The notes: a model not told the origin generated them from the letters alone. A DNA stretch of 64,000 nucleotides from Streptomyces puniciscabiei (GCF_006715785.1 NZ_VFNX01000001.1:2184501-2248500), one strand, 5' to 3'. Counted from the first letter of the stretch, positions 36,526 to 46,324 are shown. Translations and numbers: made by a program.

Positions 36526-36685
36526 CCTGCGGTATCCGGCTGGACAAGTCAGGAACCGGTCAAGAACGATGGACATCACAGTGCAGCGGGCAGCTCGACG
36601 GGGGGACGGACCGCATCTGTAGAAACTCTCCTCCGTGCAGTGCCGCGCCTCGTCCCCGCACTAGAGCAACGGAGGAACCACCACC

Positions 36686-37252
36686 ATGAGCTTCGGCGAC
36701 CCGAACAATCCCTACGGCCCCCCGCAGGGGCAGCAGCAGGGATACGGCTACCCGCAGGGCCAGCAGCCCCAGTACGGCTACCCCCAGGCACCGCCCGTCC
36801 AGCAGCCGTACGGCGCCGGCGCCCCGATGACCGCCATGCCGGGCAACGTCAGCGCGGCCCGCGTGATGATGTGGGTGATCGTCGGCCTGCAGGTGATCGG
36901 CGTGGCGCTGTTCGCGTTCTACGCGGCGGTCGTGAACCACGCGAAGAACGACAGCACCATGCAGAACGACGCCTCTTTCCAGAAGGTCATGGACTACGGG
37001 ACCGGCGTCCTGGTGGCCTTCGCGGTGTTCGCCCTCGCCTGGGGTGTGTTCGCAGGCGTACTCGCGGCGAAGTTCAACACCGGCGGCAACGGCGTCCGCA
37101 TCACCACCATGGTGTTCGCCATCATCACCGCGGTCCTCGGCCTGTACCCGTTCGTCGTCGTGGGCCTCGTCCACACGGTGCTGGCCATCCTGGTCGCCTG
37201 CTTCGTCGGCGGCTCCAACGGCAAGGCGTGGTTCAACCGCCCGCGCTACTGA
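36686..37252 (+). CDS. Membrane protein with Gly/Gln/Tyr/Pro-rich N-terminus
   Basis: 188 residues. Residues 1-50 are low complexity (repeated YGYPQGQ and YGPPQ). After that come about four TM helices (residues about 58-78, 103-125, 136-150, 154-172). The pattern of a PGQY-rich cytoplasmic head and a small helical bundle is common for actinobacterial envelope proteins of unknown function. ATG 36686 follows CGGAGG. It is divergent from folD and terminated by a hairpin at 37295-37333. No family is named with confidence. Confidence 0.78.
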   Translation: MSFGDPNNPYGPPQGQQQGYGYPQGQQPQYGYPQAPPVQQPYGAGAPMTAMPGNVSAARVMMWVIVGLQVIGVALFAFYAAVVNHAKNDSTMQNDASFQKVMDYGTGVLVAFAVFALAWGVFAGVLAAKFNTGGNGVRITTMVFAIITAVLGLYPFVVVGLVHTVLAILVACFVGGSNGKAWFNRPRY

Positions 37253-37294
37253 ACCCGCCCGCGCGACGGAACAGTTCGCGCCATTTCAACACCG

Positions 37295-37333
37295 AGGGCC
37301 GTGTCTCACCCGTCCAGGGGGAGGCACGGCCCT
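37295..37333 (+). terminator. Terminator after the 36686 membrane gene
   Basis: AGGGCCGTGTCTC, loop ACCCGTCCAGGGG, GAGGCACGGCCCT: a 13-bp stem with one G-T pair, 43 bases after the stop codon. Confidence 0.7.
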
Positions 37334-37405
37334 GGTGTGTCCCCCTAGGCTGGCCGGTGCGGCCAGACCCGGCCGGGGTGGCCGTCAGGCACGGGGAGAC
37401 GCACC

Positions 37406-38161
37406 TTGTACAGCATCATCGTCGTACCTCCGCCGACCCCGGAGGACCGACAGGACCGCACCACCCAGATCCGGCTCGCACCCGGTGAGCGCCTCAGCTT
37501 CGGACGGGCGTCCGGCAACGATCTGACGATCCCGCACGACGGGGTCTCCCGCCGGGCCGGGGAACTCAGCGCCCAGGGCGCGTTCTGGATACTGAGCAAC
37601 CTGTCCGCGCGGCAGACCTACGTGGTGGAGAACCCGGAGGGCGCCGGCGAGCACATCAAGGTCGGCCCGGGCCGGCTGGACGCGCCGATCCCCTTCGAGT
37701 TCTCGCGGATCGTGCTGCCCGCCGCCGGTGACCTGCTGACGATCGAGGTGTGGGCGCCGCGCCACGACTATCTGCGGGAGGGGGCCGGGCCGGACGGGGA
37801 CACCACCGCGCCCGCCTTCTCCGTCGACCGCACCAAGCGCTACTTCGCCGTCCTGGCCGCCCTGTGCGAACCCCGGCTGCGCGGCGATCCGCACGCCCCG
37901 CTGCCCACGGTCGACCAGGTCGTCGACCGGCTGCGCCCCGCCTGGCCGGCCGCGTCGCGCACCTCGGTGCAGTGGAACATCGACTACCTGGCGGTGAAGC
38001 TGCGGCTCAAGCCCGGCCCGGAGACCGCGGACACCGGTCCCCGCCTCAACGGCAAGAAGGAGTCCCTGGTCTCCCTGGCCCTGCGCTTCGATCTCGTACG
38101 GGAGGACGACCTGGTGGTGCTGTCCGCCGCCTCCGCCGACGCCGGCCGTACGACCCGGTGA
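37406..38161 (+). CDS. FHA-domain protein coupled to the kinase gene
   Basis: 251 residues from a TTG start that follows CGGGGAG; the product begins MYSIIVVPPPTPED. Residues about 25-110 form a forkhead-associated domain (LAPGERLSFGRASGNDLTIPHDGVSRR, with the G-R and S-R motifs of phosphothreonine binding). Residues about 130-240 look like a winged-helix segment (KRYFAVLAALCEPRLRG; SVQWNIDYLAVKLRLK) similar to that in other Streptomyces FHA proteins. Its stop overlaps the start of the Ser/Thr kinase (GTGA), so it is probably the substrate or adaptor of that kinase. Confidence 0.8.
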   Translation: MYSIIVVPPPTPEDRQDRTTQIRLAPGERLSFGRASGNDLTIPHDGVSRRAGELSAQGAFWILSNLSARQTYVVENPEGAGEHIKVGPGRLDAPIPFEFSRIVLPAAGDLLTIEVWAPRHDYLREGAGPDGDTTAPAFSVDRTKRYFAVLAALCEPRLRGDPHAPLPTVDQVVDRLRPAWPAASRTSVQWNIDYLAVKLRLKPGPETADTGPRLNGKKESLVSLALRFDLVREDDLVVLSAASADAGRTTR

Positions 38162-39699
38162 CCGAGCCGTACGCCGTACCGGTGCCACGGGGCTACCGGG
38201 TCGGCGCCTGGGAGGTGCGCGAGCCGATCGCGACGGGCGCCTTCGGCAGCGTGTACGCGGGCCGGCGCACCGGCGGCCCGGCGGAGCTGCCCGCCACCGC
38301 CGCGCTGAAGTTCCTGCCCACCGGCACCGGCACCCCGCGCCAACTGGCCCATCTGCGCGACCTCATCGAGCGCGAGATCGACCTGCACCGGCGGCTCAGC
38401 CGGCCGCGGCTGATCCGGATGTACGAGTCGCTCGTCGTCGACGACCCGGACCGCCCCGAACTCGACGGCGCCACCGTCCTCGTCCTGGAGCGGGCCGAGG
38501 GCTCCCTGTCCGCGCTGCTCGCCGCCGCACCGCGCCCGGCCGCCGGTCCCGCCCTGCTCGCCCAGGTCTGCGAGGGGCTGGCCCAGCTGCACCGGGCGGG
38601 CTGGGTGCACGGGGATCTGAAACCGGCCAATGTGCTGCTGATGGCGGACGGTTCGGCGCGGCTCGCCGACTTCAACATGGCCGCCGAACTGGAGGGCACC
38701 CACGCCTACACCCCGGCCTTCTCCACCCCCGACTACACCCCGCCCGAGCTGCTGTGGGCGGAGATCGGCGAACGGGGCCGCCGTATCCGCCCGTCCGCCG
38801 ACGTCTGGGCCTTCGGCGTGCTCGCCCATCTCGTCCTCACCGACTCCTTCCCGCTGTCCGGCGCCACCCCGACGGCCCGCCGCGACGCGGCCGCCGCGTA
38901 TGCCCGCGGCACCGACGAACTGCGCCTGTCCCCCGAACTCCCCGACGCCTGGCGGGAGATCGTGCGGCACTGCCTGGCCCGCACGCACGCGGCACGCATC
39001 GGCACCGAGGCGCTGCTGCGGCGCGTCGAGGCGGCCGCCGGTACGGGCCGCTCGCCGCGCCTGCCCCGGCTGTTCCCGCGCCGCGGACGCCGGCGGGCGC
39101 TGGTCGCGGGCGCCGCGGCCGCCACCGCAGCCGTGGCGGCCCTCGGCTACGGCATCAGCACCTGGGCCGCGGGCGGCGGCCACGACACGCACGGCAACGC
39201 CCGCGACGCGTCCTACGGCGCCTCGGAACTGCGCACCGACCAGGGCATCCCGGTCGTCTACCGCAGGCTCGTCGTGGACTCCGCCCACGCCTGCCCCGAG
39301 CCCGACGTCACGCCCGCGCTCATGGCGGCGATGCTGAAGGCCGAGAGCAACTTCGACCCGAACCTCTCCGACCCGGCCAAGCACGAGTTCGGCATCGCCC
39401 GCTGGACCCCCGCCGTCCTGCGCTGGTACATGCGCGACGACGGTGTCCCCGCCTCGGCCACGCCCACCCCGCCCCTCACCCCCTCCGTCTCCATCCCGGC
39501 CATGGGCCGCTATCTCTGCTTCATCGCGCCCCACCTGAAGGCCGGCCTGCCCGGCGACAAGCGGGTGCTGCTCGCGGCCGCCTACCGGACGTCGTACGCG
39601 AAGGTGAACGACGCGGGCGGAGTTCCCCCGAAGTACCGCGACTACTGCGCCCGCGTCGCCCACTACCTCAAGGAGTACGCGCCCGAGGGCAAGAAGTGA
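38158..39699 (+). CDS. Transmembrane Ser/Thr protein kinase with extracellular transglycosylase-like (SLT) domain
   Basis: 513 residues from GTG 38158. Residues about 15-290 are a protein kinase: glycine loop ATGAFGSVYAG, Lys in AALKFL, catalytic loop WVHGDLKPANVLL (H151-G-D153) and D171-F-N-M in place of DFG. One TM helix lies at about 312-335. Residues about 360-510 resemble a lytic transglycosylase fold: Glu396 in MLKAESNFDPN, FGIARWTP, LAAAYRTSYAKVN and PPKYRDYCARVAHYL. The outside domain may bind or cut peptidoglycan and so signal to the kinase and the FHA partner. A kinase-SLT fusion is unusual; PASTA domains are the usual sensors. Confidence 0.85.
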   Translation: MTEPYAVPVPRGYRVGAWEVREPIATGAFGSVYAGRRTGGPAELPATAALKFLPTGTGTPRQLAHLRDLIEREIDLHRRLSRPRLIRMYESLVVDDPDRPELDGATVLVLERAEGSLSALLAAAPRPAAGPALLAQVCEGLAQLHRAGWVHGDLKPANVLLMADGSARLADFNMAAELEGTHAYTPAFSTPDYTPPELLWAEIGERGRRIRPSADVWAFGVLAHLVLTDSFPLSGATPTARRDAAAAYARGTDELRLSPELPDAWREIVRHCLARTHAARIGTEALLRRVEAAAGTGRSPRLPRLFPRRGRRRALVAGAAAATAAVAALGYGISTWAAGGGHDTHGNARDASYGASELRTDQGIPVVYRRLVVDSAHACPEPDVTPALMAAMLKAESNFDPNLSDPAKHEFGIARWTPAVLRWYMRDDGVPASATPTPPLTPSVSIPAMGRYLCFIAPHLKAGLPGDKRVLLAAAYRTSYAKVNDAGGVPPKYRDYCARVAHYLKEYAPEGKK

Positions 39700-39815
39700 C
39701 CCTGAGACTTCCGAGGTACCGGCGCAGGGGTACGGCTGCGACGGTGGAACCACTCCGCCACGGACCACTCGGCCCGGCGGAACGACCGACACCGTTCGTT
39801 CACATGGGGGAACAC

Positions 39816-40286
39816 GTGAACATCGCCAAGCCCGCCGCGCTGCTCGTCGCGGCCACCGCACTGCTCGCCGGCTCCACGGTCGCGGCCACCGCGGCCGCAC
39901 CGGACGGCACCCGGGTCACCGGCGTCCAGCAGGTCGCCGACCAGGTCCTCGCGGGCCACCCGAAGCCCCTTTCGGCCTCCGCCGAGCAGGTCCGCTACGA
40001 CGGTCTCACCCTCACCAAGGCCCCGAAGGGTCTGGCCGCCAAGAAGGACCTGGACTGCGCCTACGGCCACCTGTGCATGATCGTCAGGGGCACCAAGTTC
40101 GACTTCTACAAGTGCCAGACCTGGAACGTCACCAACTGGACCGGTGACGGCCCGTTCACCAACAACCAGACGCCGGGCACCGTCGCGAAGTTCTTCAACC
40201 AGGACGGCAGCGTCCGCTGGACCTCGACGGCGTACGAGGCCGGCACGGCGACGTGGGACCCGATCTGGTCCCTGCGCCCCTGCTGA
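39816..40286 (+). CDS. Secreted peptidase inhibitor I36-like protein
   Basis: 156 residues with a signal peptide (ALLVAATALLAGSTVAATAAA) and a small Cys-rich domain (CAYGHLCMIVRG, FYKCQTWNV, WSLRPC: four cysteines) typical of the peptidase inhibitor I36 / Streptomyces metalloproteinase inhibitor (SMPI) type beta-gamma crystallin fold. GTG 39816 follows GGGGGAA; ATG 39804 is in frame but overlaps that site. It lies 116 bases after the kinase gene on the same strand and may be separately expressed. A terminator follows. The target protease is unknown. Confidence 0.78.
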   Translation: MNIAKPAALLVAATALLAGSTVAATAAAPDGTRVTGVQQVADQVLAGHPKPLSASAEQVRYDGLTLTKAPKGLAAKKDLDCAYGHLCMIVRGTKFDFYKCQTWNVTNWTGDGPFTNNQTPGTVAKFFNQDGSVRWTSTAYEAGTATWDPIWSLRPC

Positions 40287-40298
40287 CCCGGACAGGCC

Positions 40299-40338
40299 GA
40301 CGGCCTCCGGCTCCCTCGGGGGAGGGCCGGAGGCCGTC
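40299..40338. terminator. Bidirectional terminator between the I36 gene and purH
   Basis: GACGGCCTCCGGC / GCCGGAGGCCGTC form a perfect 13-bp stem, extended by partial pairing of CTCCCTC with GGGGGAGG. It lies 12 bases after one stop and 15 bases from the purH stop. Confidence 0.8.
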
Positions 40339-40353
40339 ACGCGTACAGGGTGC

Positions 40354-41934
40354 TCAGTGGAAGAAGTGGCGCGTGCCCGTGAAGTACATCGTCACGCCCG
40401 CCTTCTTGGCGGCCTCGACGACCTGCTCGTCACGGATCGAACCGCCCGGCTGGACGATCGCCCGGACACCGGCGTCGATGAGGATCTCCGGGCCGTCGGG
40501 GAAGGGGAAGAACGCGTCCGAGGCGGCGTAGGAGCCGCGCGCCCGCTCCTCGCCGGCCCGCTCGACGGCCAGCTTGCAGGAGTCGACCCGGTTGACCTGT
40601 CCCATGCCGACGCCGACCGAGGCGCCGTCCTTGGCGAGCAGGATGGCGTTGGACTTCACCGCGCGGCACGCCTTCCAGGCGAAGGCCAGCTCCTTCAGCT
40701 CCTCGTCGCTCAGAGCCTCGCCGGACGCCAGCGTCCAGTGGGCCGGGTCGTCGCCCTCGGCCTGGAGCCGGTCGGTGACCTGGAGCAGGACACCGCCGTC
40801 GACCTGCTTGGCCTCGACCCGGTTGCAGGGCGCGCCCGGAGCCTTCAGGACCCGGATGTTCTTCTTCTTGGTGAGGGCCTCCAGGGCCCCCTCCTCATAG
40901 TCCGGGGCCACGATGACCTCGGTGAAGATCTCCGCGACCTGCTCGGCCATCTCCCGGCTCACCGGCCGGTTGACGGCGATGACACCGCCGTACGCGGAGA
41001 CCGGGTCGCAGGCGTGCGCCTTGCGGTGCGCCTCGGCGACGTCCGAACCCACCGCGATACCGCAGGGGTTGGCGTGCTTGATGATCGCGACGCACGGGTC
41101 GTCGTGGTCGTACGCGGCACGGCGGGCGGCATCCGTGTCCGTGTAGTTGTTGTACGACATCTCCTTGCCGTGCAGCTGCTCGGCGTCCGCGAGCCCGCCG
41201 CTGCCGTCGACGTACAGGGCGGCCGGCTGGTGCGGGTTCTCGCCGTAGCGCAGCGTGTTCTTGCGCTCGTAGGTGGCACCGAGGAAGTGCGGGAACCGCG
41301 ACTCGTCGACGGGGGCGTAGGAGGACGCGAACCAGCTCGCGACCGCGACGTCGTACTCCGCCGTGTGCCGGAACGCCTCGGCGGCCAGCCGCTTGCGGGC
41401 GGCGAGGTCGAAACCGCCGTTCTGCACGGCCGAGAGCACGTCGGCGTACCGCTCCGGGCTGGTGACCACCGCGACGGAGGGGTGGTTCTTGGCGGCGGCA
41501 CGGACCATCGACGGGCCGCCGATGTCGATCTGCTCCACGCACTCGTCGTCCGAGGCGCCGGAGGCGACCGTCTCGCGGAACGGGTAGAGGTTGACGACGA
41601 CCAGGTCGAACGGCTCGACGCCCAGCTCGGCGAGCTGCTCGCGGTGGCTGTCCAGCCGCAGGTCGGCGAGGATACCCGCGTGCACCCTGGGGTGCAGGGT
41701 CTTCACCCGGCCGTCCAGGCACTCGGGGAAGCCGGTCAGCTCCTCGACCTTGGTGACGGGGACGCCGGCGGCCGCGATCCGGCCTGCGGTGGACCCGGTG
41801 GAGACGAGCTCGACACCGGCCTCGTGCAGCCCGCGCGCCAGGTCTTCCAGCCCGGTCTTGTCGTAGACGCTGACGAGCGCGCGGCGAATGGCCCGCTTGG
41901 TGCTCTCGGCCGTGACTGTGCTCTCGGCGGTCAC
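40354..41934 (-). CDS. purH: AICAR transformylase/IMP cyclohydrolase
   Basis: 526 residues, the normal length of bacterial PurH. The N-terminal IMP cyclohydrolase domain ([33 protein letters not shown]) and the C-terminal formyltransferase domain ([35 protein letters not shown]) are both complete. It carries out the last two steps of purine synthesis using 10-formyl-THF. The GTG start overlaps the purN stop by four bases (GTGA), so purN-purH is an operon. No ZTP riboswitch precedes this operon. Confidence 0.96.
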   Translation of the reverse strand: MTAESTVTAESTKRAIRRALVSVYDKTGLEDLARGLHEAGVELVSTGSTAGRIAAAGVPVTKVEELTGFPECLDGRVKTLHPRVHAGILADLRLDSHREQLAELGVEPFDLVVVNLYPFRETVASGASDDECVEQIDIGGPSMVRAAAKNHPSVAVVTSPERYADVLSAVQNGGFDLAARKRLAAEAFRHTAEYDVAVASWFASSYAPVDESRFPHFLGATYERKNTLRYGENPHQPAALYVDGSGGLADAEQLHGKEMSYNNYTDTDAARRAAYDHDDPCVAIIKHANPCGIAVGSDVAEAHRKAHACDPVSAYGGVIAVNRPVSREMAEQVAEIFTEVIVAPDYEEGALEALTKKKNIRVLKAPGAPCNRVEAKQVDGGVLLQVTDRLQAEGDDPAHWTLASGEALSDEELKELAFAWKACRAVKSNAILLAKDGASVGVGMGQVNRVDSCKLAVERAGEERARGSYAASDAFFPFPDGPEILIDAGVRAIVQPGGSIRDEQVVEAAKKAGVTMYFTGTRHFFH

Positions 41935-42569
41935 TGGATTACTACCTTTCGTCCCTCAATGCGATAGCCGTGGCGGGCGAGCCGCCCCACGACCTCGACG
42001 AGCAGCCTTCGCTCGACTTCCTTGATGCGCTCGTGCAGCGCGCTCTCGTCGTCCTCGTCCCGGACCTCGACCACGCCCTGGGCGATGATCGGGCCGGTGT
42101 CGACGCCGTCGTCGACGAAGTGGACGGTGCAGCCGGTGACCTTGGCGCCGTACGCGAGCGCGTCGCGGACGCCGTGGGCCCCCGGAAAGCTGGGCAGCAG
42201 GGCGGGGTGCGTGTTCACGAACCGCCCGCCGAAGCGCGCGAGGAACTCCTTCCCCACGATCTTCATGAACCCGGCGGAGACCACGAGGTCCGGCTCGTAC
42301 GCGGCCACGGCCTCGGCGAGGGCGGCGTCCCACTCCTCGCGGCTCGCGTGGTCCTTGACCTTGCACACGAAGGTCGGCAGCCCGGCCCGCTCGGCGCGGG
42401 CGAGCCCCTCGATGCCGGCGCGGTCGGCCCCTACGGCGACGATCCGGGCGCCGTACTCCTCGGCTCCGGTGCGCTCGATCTCGTCCAGGAGCGCCTGCAG
42501 ATTGGTGCCGGATCCGGAGACCAGCACGACGAGGCGCTTGACCGCTGGGCCGGCGGGGGTGGCGGCCAC
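41931..42569 (-). CDS. purN: Phosphoribosylglycinamide formyltransferase
   Basis: 212 residues. Family features are [53 protein letters not shown] (with the catalytic Asn/His region) and [19 protein letters not shown] (the conserved Asp). It transfers a formyl group from 10-formyl-THF to GAR in purine synthesis. The GTG start at 42569 follows AAAGGGCCCC. The leader contains a good promoter candidate and a perfect 14-base palindrome. Confidence 0.96.
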   Translation of the reverse strand: MAATPAGPAVKRLVVLVSGSGTNLQALLDEIERTGAEEYGARIVAVGADRAGIEGLARAERAGLPTFVCKVKDHASREEWDAALAEAVAAYEPDLVVSAGFMKIVGKEFLARFGGRFVNTHPALLPSFPGAHGVRDALAYGAKVTGCTVHFVDDGVDTGPIIAQGVVEVRDEDDESALHERIKEVERRLLVEVVGRLARHGYRIEGRKVVIQ

Positions 42570-42616
42570 GATGGGGCCCTTTCTGGGGTGGCGACGGTTC
42601 GGGCCGGCGCTTTGTA

Positions 42617-42681
42617 CATTCGTACGAATGCGTTACGCCCCTCGATACAGGGAAGTCTACGAAGCGGCCGACCGTCAGCAA
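42617..42681 (-). promoter_or_regulatory. purN promoter candidate with palindromic operator
   Basis: On the minus strand TTGCTG (42681-42676), a 16-base spacer and TAGACT (42659-42654) form a sigma70-like promoter. About 25 bases downstream is CATTCGT-ACGAATG (42617-42630), a perfect 14-base palindrome in the leader, 48-61 bases before the GTG. Its position after the -10 box suits a repressor. The rest of the 304-base divergent space (42570-42873) has a GCCCCCGTCCCGTGGGGGC hairpin near 42710 and no gene. Confidence 0.5.
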
Positions 42682-42873
42682 CGATACCGGCACTCGGGAA
42701 GGCCCCCACGGGACGGGGGCGTGGCCGGAAGGTAGCGTTCGCAGGGAATCACGCAAGGATCACGAAGGGCAGCCTCGGGAACGCGGTCGTCGTACGGTGC
42801 GTTGTCGGGGTGGAAGCTCATTTCGGACAGGCGTGTGCACAGCCGTATTCACCTAGGGGAAGACGCTCTTTTG

Positions 42874-43713
42874 ATGCCCGATCGCAGCCTGCGAGTCCTC
42901 ACGTTCCCTCTCGGCCCGAACCGGGGAGGCGAGCGTGGCACCGTGCTGCGAGAGCGGCCGGCCTCGCCGCCGGAGGCTCCCCGTGGCGGACAGGGCGGGC
43001 ACTCGGGTTCCGGCGGGCACGGCGGCCCTGCGGGGCACGGTGCCCCGGGTGGTGACGGACGCGGCGGTGGGCGGCAGGACGACAACCCCTTCGCGCCGCC
43101 GCCCGAGGGCGCCCCGGACCGGCCCTGGCAGCCCCGCCACCCCGAGGGCTCCCAGGGCTCCGGTCACGGGACGGGCCCCGGGGGCGGCTCCCCGTGGGGC
43201 AACCAGTGGAGCGACCGCCAGCCCGGGCGCTCCCCCGGCGGTTTCGGCGAGCGGCCCGGCGGCGGCCCCCAGGGTCCCGGCGGAGGGGCCGGCCCCGGCG
43301 GCATGCGCTGGGATCCCACCGACCCCGCCCAGCGCCGTGCGCGCTACGCCCTGCTGTCCGGCATGTGGGCCGTCTTCTTCGCCCTGTTCAGCTGGCCCTA
43401 CGTCTCCCTGCTGCTGGGCGCACTGGCCCTGTACTGGGGCGTCAGCGCCCTGCGCGCCAAGCCGCGCAGCGCGAACCCCGACACCCCGGCGCCTCCGCCG
43501 GGCGCGGGCCGGCCCCAGGTCACGGCAGCCGTCGGCGGCCTGGTCACGGCATCCCTGGCCCTGGTGCTGGTGGCCTCGACGTTCACCATCCAGTTCGTCT
43601 ACCGCGACTACTACACCTGCGTGACCGACGCCTTGACGCACGAGGCGAAGCAGTCCTGCGACCGGCTCCTGCCGCAGGAGCTGCGCGGCGTCCTGGGAGC
43701 CGGGAACAGCTGA
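42874..43713 (+). CDS. Membrane protein with long Gly/Pro-rich N-terminus (Rv0954-like)
   Basis: 279 residues. The first 150 are low complexity ([25 protein letters not shown]); then come two or three TM helices ([35 protein letters not shown], then [20 protein letters not shown]) and a 40-residue outer part with two cysteines ([17 protein letters not shown]). In mycobacteria a similar protein lies between sucD and perM. The frame is open to 42802; TTG 42871 or ATG 42874 after AGGGGA are likely starts. The function is unknown. Confidence 0.75.
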   Translation: MPDRSLRVLTFPLGPNRGGERGTVLRERPASPPEAPRGGQGGHSGSGGHGGPAGHGAPGGDGRGGGRQDDNPFAPPPEGAPDRPWQPRHPEGSQGSGHGTGPGGGSPWGNQWSDRQPGRSPGGFGERPGGGPQGPGGGAGPGGMRWDPTDPAQRRARYALLSGMWAVFFALFSWPYVSLLLGALALYWGVSALRAKPRSANPDTPAPPPGAGRPQVTAAVGGLVTASLALVLVASTFTIQFVYRDYYTCVTDALTHEAKQSCDRLLPQELRGVLGAGNS

Positions 43714-43840
43714 GGCTCCGCTTGGGGGCGCGGGTTGGGTCCAGTGGTGCTGGGGGCTGGATGGGGTCCAGATCCGCTGGGTGCCGGTGGGGCGAGGTGG
43801 GTCCCACAGGGCTGTTTGACCGCCGGTGGATCCGGCGGGG

Positions 43841-44060
43841 CCAGTCGGGGCTGCGGGTCCGATAGCGCCGGTGGCTCCGGCAGGGGCAAGGGGGGCCGAT
43901 GGAGCCCCGTGAGTGTGACAGGCCCAGTCGGGGCTGCGGGCCCGATAGCGCCGGTGGCTCCGGCAGGGGCAAGGGGGGCCGATGGAGCCCCGTGAGTCTG
44001 GCAGGGCCAGTTGGGGATCCGATGGAGCCCGTGAGCCTGGCAGGGCCAGTTGGGGCCCTG
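43841..44060. repeat. 83-base tandem repeats in a non-coding gap
   Basis: Between two convergent genes (43714-44077, no gene). The block starting CCAGTCGGGGCTGCGGG and running through CGGTGGCTCCGGCAGGGGC and GATGGAGCCCCGTGAG recurs with an 83-base period (starts at about 43841, 43924 and a shortened 44007), then a 39-base partial unit at 44046. The first two copies are nearly identical, showing recent duplication. Confidence 0.7.
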
Positions 44061-44077
44061 GTGCCGGTCCAGCCGGG

Positions 44078-46228
44078 TCAATGAGGGGTCGCCGTGTCCG
44101 GGGGTTCCGGAGTGCCGGGGGATGGGTCGGCGAGGTCCGGCTGAGAGGCCGGCGAGGGTGTTGGCTCCGCGCCAGGGGTTGGCTCTGCAGGGGGCGTCGG
44201 CTCTGCGCAAGGCAGTGGCTCCGAAGGGTGCGGTGCCCCCTCGCGAGGCGTTGACTCGGCCAGGGGCTTTGACTCCGCGCGAGGCGTTGACTCGGCCAGG
44301 GGCTTTGACTCCGCGCGAGGCGTTGACTCGGCCAGGGGCTTTGATTCCGCGCGAGGCGTTGACTCCGCGCGGGGCGCCGGCTCCGCAGGAGGCCTTGACT
44401 CCGCGCGAGGCGTTGACTCCGCGCGGGGCGCCGGCTCCGCAGGAGGCCTTGATTCCGCGCGAGGCGTTGACTCCGCGCGGGGCGCCGGCTCCGCTACCGG
44501 CGCCGAAGGGTCTGCGGGGGCGGGTAGGTCGCGGGAGGCGGCTGCCTCTCGCAGGGCCGCCCAGCGTGACGCGCGGGCCAGGTCGTCGTGCCAGTCGGGC
44601 GGGAACGGGTCGTCGGTCGGAAGGACGTCGTACAGCTCCTCTTCGTCGGGCGCGGACACCTCCGGCCGGATGGCAGGGCTCCTGCTCTTGCCGGACTCGT
44701 TGCCCTGGGCCGATTCCTTGGCCTTCGCCGATTCCCTGCCCATGCCCGCCAGACCCTTGCCCTTGCCGTTGGCGGTCCCCTCGTCCGGCTCCGCCTTCTT
44801 GCCCTCGGCCGTGATCTTCGCCTGCGTCGTCCCCTGGTCCCTTCCGCTCCCGGAGTTCCCCGTCTCCGCCCCTGTCCCCTGCGTCGGGATCGCGCCGCCC
44901 CGAGCGCCGCGCCCACGCCACAGCCGCCACGCCCGTACGATCAGCGCCACCGGCATCCCGAACAGCGCCGTCCACGCCCCCGCCGCTCCCCCCGTCTGCC
45001 ACCACACCGGTCCGAAGCGGGCCAGCGCGGACACGCCGAGCGGGCCGCCGGACAGGTCGGCGAGCAGGGCGAGAGCCGCCGCGCAGAGCACCGCGGTCAG
45101 CAGCACCATCCCGGCGGTACGGGCGGCCGACCAGCGGGCCGACGCCGGCGCGCCCGGCTCCGGCCGCCGCACCGCCCCGCGCGCCACGAACCACCCCGCC
45201 GTCATCCCCGCCGCCACCGGCACCAGCCCCGCCGCCCAGTTCGGCAGCGTCCCGGCCCCCGCGTCCGGCACCGCCGCCAGCAGGGGGAACGGTGGCAGCA
45301 GCGGGGCCGGGTCGGAGGCGAAGGGCTGCACCCCGTGCCCGACACCGAGCAGGAAGCCGGGGCCGAGGGCGTAGGACGCGGCCCACACCGCCGCGTTGGG
45401 GATGAGCGCGATGCCGAGCAGCAGCACCGCGAACCGTCCCGTCCAGCCCTCCGTCAGCAGGAGGAAGGACGCCTGCGCCACCCCGCCGTGCCACACCAGC
45501 GACACGGCGAGCGCCAGCGCCCCGCCGCCGAGGAGCACCGCCGTGGCCGCGCCGGTGGCCCGTACGGCCGTACCCAGCCGGGCGCGTGCGTCCTCGCCGA
45601 ACACCATCCGCCGCACCGGTCCCGGCAGCACCACCAGCGCACTGAGCACCGGCTCGCGCGGACGGTCGTACGCCGCCCACACCCCGGCCGCCGCCGAGCC
45701 CGCCGCGACCAGCGGAAGACACACCGTCACCCACGACCAGGAGGGCTGCAGTTCACCGCCCGAGCAGTACAGCGCGACCGCGCCGCCGACGCCGAGGTAA
45801 CCGAGGACGACCCCCGTCCACACCGTGTACGCCGGAACCGGCGGCGGTCCGTCGGCGTCGGCGGGGGCGTCCACCGCGTCCCTGGCCGCCCGGTACACCA
45901 GCCACACGGGCAGCGCCAGCAGCAACAAGGGGGTGACACCCACCGGCATGGGCGCGCCGGAGAGCGTGTCGGTGCGGACCAGTTCGACGCCGTGGGCCAG
46001 CAGCCACAGCGCGCCGGCGACATGCAACGCGCCGCCCGGACCGCTGTCCGGGTACGGCGAGCTGACCCACAGCACCATCAGCAGCGCGGCGAACGAGGCG
46101 AAGCCCAGTCCGGCCGCGACGGCGCCGCCCAGCAGGCTCGCGGCCAGTCCGGGCTCGCGGTCCCGCATCCAGGTCAGCAGGGGCGACAGCGAAGGTCGGC
46201 GAACGGTCATCGGGATCACGCACGCCAT
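44078..46228 (-). CDS. perM: DUF6350/PerM-like polytopic membrane protein with repetitive cytoplasmic tail
   Basis: 716 residues. The first 440 contain about ten TM helices (for example [21 protein letters not shown] and [18 protein letters not shown]), matching the actinobacterial DUF6350 family that includes mycobacterial PerM, needed for cell division under stress. The last 270 residues are soluble: first Lys/Glu/Gly-rich, then tandem units [12 protein letters not shown] and [18 protein letters not shown]. The gene lies between sucD and purN as in mycobacteria. ATG 46228 or 46210 could be the start. The tail repeats are not found in PerM as I know it. Confidence 0.8.
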   Translation of the reverse strand: MACVIPMTVRRPSLSPLLTWMRDREPGLAASLLGGAVAAGLGFASFAALLMVLWVSSPYPDSGPGGALHVAGALWLLAHGVELVRTDTLSGAPMPVGVTPLLLLALPVWLVYRAARDAVDAPADADGPPPVPAYTVWTGVVLGYLGVGGAVALYCSGGELQPSWSWVTVCLPLVAAGSAAAGVWAAYDRPREPVLSALVVLPGPVRRMVFGEDARARLGTAVRATGAATAVLLGGGALALAVSLVWHGGVAQASFLLLTEGWTGRFAVLLLGIALIPNAAVWAASYALGPGFLLGVGHGVQPFASDPAPLLPPFPLLAAVPDAGAGTLPNWAAGLVPVAAGMTAGWFVARGAVRRPEPGAPASARWSAARTAGMVLLTAVLCAAALALLADLSGGPLGVSALARFGPVWWQTGGAAGAWTALFGMPVALIVRAWRLWRGRGARGGAIPTQGTGAETGNSGSGRDQGTTQAKITAEGKKAEPDEGTANGKGKGLAGMGRESAKAKESAQGNESGKSRSPAIRPEVSAPDEEELYDVLPTDDPFPPDWHDDLARASRWAALREAAASRDLPAPADPSAPVAEPAPRAESTPRAESRPPAEPAPRAESTPRAESRPPAEPAPRAESTPRAESKPLAESTPRAESKPLAESTPRAESKPLAESTPREGAPHPSEPLPCAEPTPPAEPTPGAEPTPSPASQPDLADPSPGTPEPPDTATPH
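44245..44495 (-). repeat. Nested 36- and 54-base coding repeats in the PerM tail
   Basis: Three 36-base units (44245, 44281, 44317) encode [12 protein letters not shown]; then 54-base units (44353, 44407 and a partial 44461) encode [18 protein letters not shown]. The units share the core GAGGCGTTGACTC (plus strand) and differ at only a few bases, so the array is recent and in frame. Confidence 0.85.
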
Positions 46229-46324
46229 GCTCCCAATGACACACGCTTTCCGGTCGTAACAGGCGAACTTCCGTAGTGTCGCTCAAAATACGATTATGTT
46301 CTATTTCTCACGGAAGGGTGTGCG

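Noticed and set aside
36424..36685. ZTP riboswitch upstream of folD
   Set aside because: The conserved core strings are missing; only a weak inverted repeat is present.
42570..42800. ZTP riboswitch upstream of purN-purH
   Set aside because: I searched the minus-strand leader for GUGACUGGCG and CCUGGGC and found neither.
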